Shown here: positions 1 through 5,079 of the stretch, piece by piece
Layout: each line of letters starts with the position of its first letter
Numbering within the stretch: the stretch's first letter is position 1
Source: Myxococcales bacterium
Lineage (GTDB): Bacteria; Myxococcota; Polyangia; Fen-1088
Length of the DNA stretch: 17,838 nt
Reading direction: 5' to 3'
NCBI GenBank assembly: GCA_003155465.1
Contig: PMCR01000359.1
Location: 17,315-35,152 of the forward strand
The notes under the pieces: model-generated
Told to the model about the DNA's origin: nothing
The model's input: only the letters and a program-made list of their open reading frames with translations
The model's database searches: none
Position numbers and translations under genes: made by a program

Positions 1-300
1 GAGGTGATGGTGCTGGACCACGGCGGTCCGGACCTCGCCTTCGTGCTCTACGGCAGCGCGATCAAGCTGTTTCTCTTCGCCGGCTTGCTGGTGCACATGG
101 TTCTTCCGGTTCCGCCGGCAGGGGGCGCGCTGGGCGCGGCCGTCTTCGTGGCCGGGGCCGCCGCCGTGGCCGTGCTGGTGGGCATCGTCGAATCGGTAAC
201 CGCCCGCATCCGCCTGCTGCGGGTGCCGCAGCTTCTGGTCGGGGCCTCAGTGGTCGCGGCCCTGGGGTTGGCGGTGGTCCTGTATCGAGGCAACCCATGA
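1..300 (+). CDS. hyfC: HyfC/NuoH-like membrane subunit, 3' end only
   Basis: The reading frame is open from the first base, so only the last 99 residues are present and the start lies outside the window. The opening EVMVLDHGGPDLAF is the conserved matrix-side loop of the HyfC/HycD/NuoH family, the membrane subunit that docks the peripheral arm of complex I and group 4 hydrogenases. It is followed by three hydrophobic segments, as expected for the C-terminal end. The stop overlaps the next start in an ATGA arrangement at 297-300, indicating translational coupling with the HyfE-like gene. No promoter for this operon is visible; it must lie upstream. Subunit family is fairly certain; the hyf symbol is by homology only, because the complex is probably not a working hydrogenase (see the large subunit). 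Confidence 0.85.
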   Translation, partial: EVMVLDHGGPDLAFVLYGSAIKLFLFAGLLVHMVLPVPPAGGALGAAVFVAGAAAVAVLVGIVESVTARIRLLRVPQLLVGASVVAALGLAVVLYRGNP

Positions 301-950
301 CCGGATACGCTGATTTCCTTCTGCTTGCGGTACTCGCACTTGACCTCTACGTCGTCTACACCAGTCGTCTGGCGGGGTGCGTGCGCGCCTCGGCACTGCA
401 GGGCGCGGCGCTGGCATTGCTGCCCGTGGTGCACTACCTGGAAACGCCTTCGGCCCATCTGACCCACGTTCTGGTCATGTCGGCCAGCGCGCTAGCCTTC
501 AAGGCAATCTTCATTCCCCGCATGCTCATGCGCGCCCTGCGCGACGCTGGCGTGCGCCGTGACGTCGAACCCTTCGTCAGTCTGCACCTTTCCGTGTTGC
601 TGGCTGGCGTCCTGGTCGGGATATCGTTCTGGCTGGCCACGGTACTGGCCCTGCCACCCTCCGGAACCACGCGCCTGTTTGTGCCCACCGCCTTCGCCAC
701 CTTCCTCATTGGCTTCTTCGTACTGGTCAGCCGGCGCAAGGCCATCACGCAAGTCATCGGCTACCTGCTCATCGAAAACGGCGCCTATGTCTTCGGCCAG
801 AGCCTCGCCGCCCAGATGCCTTTCGTGGTTGAGCTGGGTTTGCTGCTCGATCTGCTGGTTGGGGTCTTCGTTATGGGCATCGTGATCCTCCAGATCAACC
901 GCGAGTTCGATCACATCGACGTGGATCAGCTCAATCTGCTCAAAGGCTGA
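297..950 (+). CDS. hyfE: HyfE-like (NuoK-related) membrane subunit
   Basis: This is a 217-residue, highly hydrophobic protein with about six or seven predicted membrane spans. Its C-terminal half carries the NuoK-like pattern: VIGYLLIENGAYVFG followed by PFVVELGLLLDLLVGVFVMG. These place the two membrane glutamates (LIENG and VELG) used in ion translocation by NuoK/HyfE proteins. The length matches hydrogenase-4 component E, about twice a NuoK. The ATG at 297 is chosen because it forms an ATGA overlap with the preceding stop. The stop is 2 bp before the next ATG (953), so the gene sits inside a tight operon. Family role, from established knowledge, is part of the proton- or sodium-translocating membrane arm. 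Identity is solid; the ion carried is not readable from sequence. Confidence 0.88.
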   Translation: MTGYADFLLLAVLALDLYVVYTSRLAGCVRASALQGAALALLPVVHYLETPSAHLTHVLVMSASALAFKAIFIPRMLMRALRDAGVRRDVEPFVSLHLSVLLAGVLVGISFWLATVLALPPSGTTRLFVPTAFATFLIGFFVLVSRRKAITQVIGYLLIENGAYVFGQSLAAQMPFVVELGLLLDLLVGVFVMGIVILQINREFDHIDVDQLNLLKG

Positions 951-952
951 CC

Positions 953-2434
953 ATGGTCCAACCGGCTCTGCTCTTGGTCGTTGTGCTGGCTTTGCCGGCC
1001 GCCGGCGCGGGGCTGTGCCTGCTCCTGCCCTCAGCACGCGCTGTCCTCGCGGTGCTCACCGCGGGCGTGCTCGCGACCGGGTTGGCCGCAGCTTGCCTGG
1101 CTGCCGCGGTGTTTGGCGCTGGGCCCTTGAACGCGGTCGGCGGCTGGCTGTTTGTCGATGCGCTGTCCGCGTATCACCTGCTCCTCCTGACGCTGGTTTT
1201 TGTCCTGAGCACGGTGTTTGCGAGTGGCTACTTCCGCCACGGTGCGCATGCCCTGGACCGTCGGACCGCGCGTCGTTTCGGCGCCTTGTGGTTCGGCTCG
1301 CTGACGGCCATGACCTTGGTGCTTGTATCCAACCACCTCGGGCTGATGTGGGTTGGCATCGAGTCGACCACCCTGGTGACGACCTTCCTCATCGGACTTC
1401 ACCGCTCACGCGAGTCGCTGGAGGCGACCTGGAAGTACTTGGTGATCTGCTCGGTCGGCATCGCCATCGCCTTCATGGGCACGCTGCTGGTGGGCGCCTC
1501 GGCCACACGCGCCCTGCCTGTGCCGTCCGAGGCCATGCTATGGACGCGGCTGCGTGAGGTGGCGCCCCTGCTCGATCCCGCGCCGCTCAAGGTCGGGTTC
1601 CTCTTCCTGCTCGTCGGCTACGGGACCAAGGTCGGTCTGGCGCCCATGCACACCTGGCTCCCCGACGCCCACAGCCAGGCTCCCGCACCCGTGTCAGCCA
1701 TCTTTTCCGGCGTGATGCTGAACACCGCCCTCTACTGCATCATGCGCTATATCCCGGTGGTCGAGGCAGCCACGGGTGGGACAGGTTGGTCTCTGCGGCT
1801 GCTCGCCCTCTTCGGCGTTGTTTCCATGGTGGTCGCTGCGGCCTTCATTCTCTTCCAGCGCGACGCCAAGCGTATGCTCGCGTATTGCAGCGTCGAGCAC
1901 TTGGGCATCATTGCCGTCGGCCTGGGACTCGGCGGATTGGGCACCTTCGCGGCTCTGTTCCATGCCGCGAACCATTCGCTGGGCAAGTCCGTGGGGTTCT
2001 TCTGCGCAGGCCGACTGGGCCAGGTCTACGGAACCCATGAGATGAGGTCTCTAAGAGGCACGCTCCGTGCGGCGCCGCTTTGGGGTACTGGCCTTCTGCT
2101 TGGCCTTCTGGGCCTCATCGGTGTGGTGCCGTCGGGCACCTTCATGAGTGAGTTGCAGACCGTGAAAGCGGCGGTGGACGCGCGCTCCACCGCGGTCCTG
2201 GTCGTCTTTCTAGTAGCGGCCGGGACGGCCTTCATCGGTATGTTCGGCCACGCCATGGCCATGGCCTGGGGCCAGCCTCCCCGGCAAGGCATGGCTGAGA
2301 AGGCCGGGCTCCTCGACCGAGCCGTGGTGGTGCTGCCGCTGGCCCTGCTGGCGCTTCTCGGCTTGTGGATGCCCGAGCCCTTGCGCGACATATTGGAACA
2401 GGCCGCCCGCATTGTGAGGCCGATGCCCAGATGA
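953..2434 (+). CDS. hyfF: HyfF-like proton-translocating antiporter-type subunit (NuoL/M/N family)
   Basis: The 493-residue polytopic protein belongs to the proton_antipo_M (Mrp/NuoLMN) family. Signature elements are visible: LMWVGIESTTLVTTFLIG with the TM5 glutamate (E137), WKYL with K161, GTKVGLAPMHTWLPDAH with K226 and H233, then SQAPAPVSAIFSG, SVEHLGII, and HAANHSLGKS with the distal lysine. The residues needed for a proton half-channel therefore appear intact. The length fits HyfF/HycC-type proteins without the long lateral helix of NuoL. The ATG at 953 lies 2 bp after the previous stop, with an AAAGG-type ribosome-binding site overlapping that stop region. The stop overlaps the next start (ATGA at 2431-2434). 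This is the ion pump of the complex whose peripheral arm follows. Confidence 0.9.
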   Translation: MVQPALLLVVVLALPAAGAGLCLLLPSARAVLAVLTAGVLATGLAAACLAAAVFGAGPLNAVGGWLFVDALSAYHLLLLTLVFVLSTVFASGYFRHGAHALDRRTARRFGALWFGSLTAMTLVLVSNHLGLMWVGIESTTLVTTFLIGLHRSRESLEATWKYLVICSVGIAIAFMGTLLVGASATRALPVPSEAMLWTRLREVAPLLDPAPLKVGFLFLLVGYGTKVGLAPMHTWLPDAHSQAPAPVSAIFSGVMLNTALYCIMRYIPVVEAATGGTGWSLRLLALFGVVSMVVAAAFILFQRDAKRMLAYCSVEHLGIIAVGLGLGGLGTFAALFHAANHSLGKSVGFFCAGRLGQVYGTHEMRSLRGTLRAAPLWGTGLLLGLLGLIGVVPSGTFMSELQTVKAAVDARSTAVLVVFLVAAGTAFIGMFGHAMAMAWGQPPRQGMAEKAGLLDRAVVVLPLALLALLGLWMPEPLRDILEQAARIVRPMPR

Positions 2435-3972
2435 GCAGCGACGCGAGCATGGCCCTGCCCTGCAGATTGACAGCGCCGGTGCGCACAGCCCGCAACGGCG
2501 AAGCCGTGCCACGAAACGATGTCCCCTTGGTATCGATGGACGACTTTCGGCGGGCGGTTTTGAGTGCGTGCTCGGCGAAGGCGCGGTTGGCGGCGCTGAC
2601 GGTGCTGCCTGGCCTGGGGCCAGGCCGCATCGTGCTCGCTGTGCTCGCCGACGACAAGAGCCAGCTCCTCGGCCTGCTCGGCACTGCGGTTCCTCTCGAC
2701 AATCGCTACCCGGCGCTGACGCCACAACTCGTCCAGGCCCAGGCCTTCGAACGTGAGATCTTGGAAGAGCACGGAATTGTTCCCGAAGGCCATCCCTGGC
2801 CCAAGCCTCTCCGCCGCCACGCCGATCTAGAAAGTCCCTCCGACCGACCCCCGGATCCTGATCCGTATCCCTTCTTTCGGGTCGAGGGCCCGGGAATCCA
2901 TGAAGTGGCCGTGGGGCCAGTACACGCGGGCATCATCGAGCCCGGCCACTTCCGCTTCCAGTGTCACGGCGAGACCGTCCTGCACCTGGAGATCCAGCTC
3001 GGCTACCAGCGCCGGGGCGCCGAAGCCTTGTTGCTCCGCTCGTCGCCTGCGCGCCGCATGGTCATCGCCGAGACCATGGCCGGTGACACCAGCGTCGGGC
3101 ATGCCCTGGCGTACAGCATGGCGCTGGAAGCCCTGACAGGCACCGCGCCGCCGCCGCAAGCCGAGGTTGTGCGAGGCATCGCGCTGGAGCTGGAACGACT
3201 GGCCAACCACGTCGGCGATCTCGGCGCCCTGTGCAACGACGTGGGCTACCTGCCCGGCGCCTCCTGGTTCGGCCGCCTGCGCGGCGAGTTTCTCAATCTC
3301 TCGCTGGAACTATGTGGCAGCCGCTTCGGCCGCGGCCTGATCATCCCGGGCGGCGTACGTTTCGACTTGCCGGCTGCTGGCCGCGAGACCTTTCTGGCGC
3401 GCCTGCAAGCCGCGGACACCGATCTGCGCCATATCGCGGACGTCGTGTTCCAAACCCCGGCCGTGGTGTCACGCTTCGAGGGCACCGGCGTGGTGACAGC
3501 CGCCCTCGCCGAAACGCTGGGCTTGGTTGGCGTCGTGGCCCGCGCCAGTGGCTGCGACGTCGACGTGCGGCGCGACTATCCCGTGGGGGTCTTCCGTCGG
3601 ACCAGCATCGAGTCCGGTGCGGCTTCGTCGGGCGGGGTGATGGCGCGCGCACAGATCCGGCGGCGCGAGGCTGCGTCCTCGATTGCCTTCGTTCGCCAAC
3701 AGGTCGAGACGTTGTTCGACGGAGCACGCAGCGTCGCCCTCGGTGATGCCCGCCCGCACGCGCTAGCGGTCGCTCTGGTCGAGGGCTGGCGGGGCGAGAT
3801 CCTGCACCTCGCGGCTACCGACGACAAGGGCCGGCTCGCCGCGTACAAGGTTGTCGATCCGTCATTTCATAACTGGCTGGGCCTAGCCATGGCCCTGCGG
3901 GGAGGCCAGATTTCCGACTTCCCGCTTTGCAACAAGAGCTTCAACTTGTCGTATGCGGGGCACGATCTCTAA
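2431..3972 (+). CDS. NuoCD/HyfG-like large subunit lacking Ni-Fe cysteines (Ehr type)
   Basis: The 513-residue protein resembles the HycE/HyfG large subunit: a NuoC-like 30-kDa domain (about residues 35-125) followed by a NuoD-like domain starting at VEGPGIHEVAVGPVHAGIIE (about 151-170). In true [NiFe] hydrogenases the L1 and L2 motifs supply two CxxC pairs. Here the L1 equivalent reads MAGDTSVGH (216-224) and the L2 equivalent DPSFHNW (476-482), with no CxxC in either. The protein continues through ISDFPLCNKSFNLSYAGHDL to the end without the hydrogenase C-terminal processing context. I therefore infer an energy-converting hydrogenase-related (Ehr) complex with a different substrate. The start at 2431 is preferred over an in-frame ATG at 2365, because it forms an ATGA overlap with the previous gene. 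The next gene overlaps its stop (TAATG). Confidence 0.88.
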   Translation: MSSDASMALPCRLTAPVRTARNGEAVPRNDVPLVSMDDFRRAVLSACSAKARLAALTVLPGLGPGRIVLAVLADDKSQLLGLLGTAVPLDNRYPALTPQLVQAQAFEREILEEHGIVPEGHPWPKPLRRHADLESPSDRPPDPDPYPFFRVEGPGIHEVAVGPVHAGIIEPGHFRFQCHGETVLHLEIQLGYQRRGAEALLLRSSPARRMVIAETMAGDTSVGHALAYSMALEALTGTAPPPQAEVVRGIALELERLANHVGDLGALCNDVGYLPGASWFGRLRGEFLNLSLELCGSRFGRGLIIPGGVRFDLPAAGRETFLARLQAADTDLRHIADVVFQTPAVVSRFEGTGVVTAALAETLGLVGVVARASGCDVDVRRDYPVGVFRRTSIESGAASSGGVMARAQIRRREAASSIAFVRQQVETLFDGARSVALGDARPHALAVALVEGWRGEILHLAATDDKGRLAAYKVVDPSFHNWLGLAMALRGGQISDFPLCNKSFNLSYAGHDL

Positions 3973-4721
3973 TGCGCCGTCTTTGGGAACGACTTCGGCA
4001 AGGCTACCGGACGATTGATTTTCCCAAGGGGCACACCGAGCTACCGCCGCGATTCCGCGGCCGGCCCCTGGTGGATCCCTCTCGGTGCAAGGCAGGCTGT
4101 GGTCGTTGTGCGGACGCCTGCCCAACCGCTGCAATCAAGACCGATCCCCTGCGTCTGGACCTGGGCGCGTGCCTCTTCTGTCCTGCCTGCTCCGAGACAT
4201 GTACCCAATCGGCCATCACCTTCACCAACGACTTCCGCCTGGCCTCACGCACGCGGGACGACCTGGTGCTTTCCGGCCACGAGATGCGACTGGCCGCCAG
4301 ACTCGACCGGAAGGTGCGCAGGATATTCGGTCGCTCTCTCAAACTGCGCCAGGTTTCTGCTGGTGGCTGCAACGCGTGCGAGGCCGACCTCAACGTCACC
4401 GGCATCGTGGTGTTCGACATCGGTCGTTTCGGGATTCAATTCGTGGCCTCGCCTCGCCACGCTGACGGCCTTGTGATCACGGGGCCGGTCACCGCCAACA
4501 TGGCGCTAGCCTTGCGCGAAACCTACGCCGCCGTGCCCGAACCCAAGTTGGTGATCGCCGCTGGTGCCTGCGCCATCAGCGGAGGCCCCTATGCCGGATC
4601 ATCCCTCTGTACGGACGGCATCCCGGTCGACATTCCTGTAGATCTCTACCTTCCCGGCTGTCCACCCCACCCCCTTACCATTCTCGACGGCTTGCTCCGT
4701 CTCTTGGGCCGCATCGAATAG
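3972..4721 (+). CDS. Fused 2x[4Fe-4S] ferredoxin and NuoB/HyfI-like small subunit
   Basis: The 249-residue protein joins two subunits that are usually separate. Residues 35-85 form an 8-Fe ferredoxin (NuoI/HyfH-like) with C39, C43, C46, C50-Pro and C67, C70, C73, C77. Residues 125-249 form the NuoB/HyfI-like small subunit, with its proximal cluster ligands in GGCNACE (C133, C136), GACAISGG (C200) and LPGCPPHP (C230). All ligands for three [4Fe-4S] clusters are present, so electron transfer to the large subunit looks intact. The first ferredoxin motif has C-x3-C rather than C-x2-C spacing. The ATG at 3972 overlaps the upstream stop (TAATG); an in-frame ATG at 3927 would run deep into the previous gene and is rejected. 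It is the last gene of the operon. Role: electron-input module of the complex. Confidence 0.88.
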   Translation: MRRLWERLRQGYRTIDFPKGHTELPPRFRGRPLVDPSRCKAGCGRCADACPTAAIKTDPLRLDLGACLFCPACSETCTQSAITFTNDFRLASRTRDDLVLSGHEMRLAARLDRKVRRIFGRSLKLRQVSAGGCNACEADLNVTGIVVFDIGRFGIQFVASPRHADGLVITGPVTANMALALRETYAAVPEPKLVIAAGACAISGGPYAGSSLCTDGIPVDIPVDLYLPGCPPHPLTILDGLLRLLGRIE

Positions 4722-4745
4722 TCACCGATGCTATCCGGATGTTCA

Positions 4746-4772
4746 GGTATGGAACAATACCAGTTTCCTTTC
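4746..4772 (+). terminator. Possible weak terminator after the Ehr-type operon
   Basis: A 5-bp hairpin (GGTAT at 4746-4750, loop GGAACA, ATACC at 4757-4761) lies 25 bp after the last stop and is followed by a pyrimidine-rich run AGTTTCCTTTCT. The stem is short and AT-rich for this genome, so this is only a suggestion of intrinsic termination. Confidence 0.3.
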
Positions 4773-4822
4773 TGTGGACGGCGCACGATCAAGCGGCGTG
4801 CTCGACAGGCCCGGCGATAGGC

Positions 4823-4853
4823 TTGCCGCTTTCTGCTGGGTTTGTGCTAGATA
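4823..4853 (+). promoter_or_regulatory. Possible promoter of tRNA-Cys
   Basis: TTGCCG (4823-4828) and a TGTGC-TAGATA block (-10-like, 4848-4853) lie just upstream of the tRNA. The spacer is 19 bp, longer than ideal, and the -10 match is only partial. The position is right for a start of transcription a few bases before 4870. The remaining 4722-4822 shows no gene. Confidence 0.3.
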
Positions 4854-4869
4854 CGCGGCGAGGAAGTCC

Positions 4870-4941
4870 GGTGCCGTGGCCAAGTGGTAAGGCAAGGGTC
4901 TGCAAAACCCTCATTCCCCGGTTCAAATCCGGGCGGCACCT
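4870..4941 (+). tRNA. tRNA-Cys (anticodon GCA)
   Basis: All arms fold. The acceptor pairs GGTGCCG (4870-4876) with CGGCACC (4934-4940). The D-stem is GCC/GGC around a GTGGTAA-type loop. The anticodon stem is AGGGT/ACCCT with loop CTGCAAA, giving anticodon GCA at 4902-4904. The T-stem is CCCGG/CCGGG with loop TTCAAAT. The discriminator base is T (U73) at 4941, the identity element expected for cysteine tRNAs. CCA is not encoded (the next bases are CAG), so it must be added after transcription. The gene stands alone between the Ehr-type operon and the DUF4388 gene. Confidence 0.97.
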
Positions 4942-4949
4942 CAGAAAAA

Positions 4950-4997
4950 GTGACGGGGATCACACCCCGCGCCCACCCATCCGTGGGCGTCTGTCAC
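4950..4997 (+). other. Potential three-way-junction RNA structure downstream of tRNA-Cys
   Basis: An outer stem GTGAC (4950-4954) / GTCAC (4993-4997) encloses two adjacent hairpins: GGGG (4955-4958) / CCCC (4965-4968) with loop ATCACA, and GCGCCCAC (4969-4976) / GTGGGCGT (4983-4990) with loop CCATCC. Nearly every base outside the loops is paired. No T-run follows, so it is not a classical intrinsic terminator. It could be a tRNA 3'-trailer or processing structure, or a terminator of another type. The function is unknown. Confidence 0.4.
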
Positions 4998-5033
4998 GAC
5001 CCTAATCGTAGTGTGCTGGCGCCGCTCCCTGGC

Positions 5034-5039
5034 TATACT
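5034..5039 (+). promoter_or_regulatory. Putative -10 box of the DUF4388 gene
   Basis: TATACT at 5034-5039 matches the sigma70 -10 consensus in five of six positions and stands out in this GC-rich sequence. No convincing -35 box is visible 16-18 bp upstream. Transcription from it would give a leader of roughly 35 nt before the ATG at 5080. Confidence 0.4.
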
Positions 5040-5079
5040 GGACTAGTCTGTTTCTCGATACTTGCTCTCCAGCAGAAAA

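Noticed and set aside
2365..2430. N-terminal extension of the large subunit to an upstream in-frame ATG
   Set aside because: It would overlap hyfF by 70 bp; the ATG at 2431 forms the same ATGA overlap seen elsewhere in the operon.
2026..2820. Minus-strand frame across the hyfF-large subunit junction
   Set aside because: It is antisense to two strongly supported, overlapping operon genes and has no recognisable product.
2431..4721. Calling the operon a hydrogenase-4 or formate hydrogenlyase
   Set aside because: Both Ni-Fe cysteine pairs are absent from the large subunit, so hydrogenase activity is not supported.
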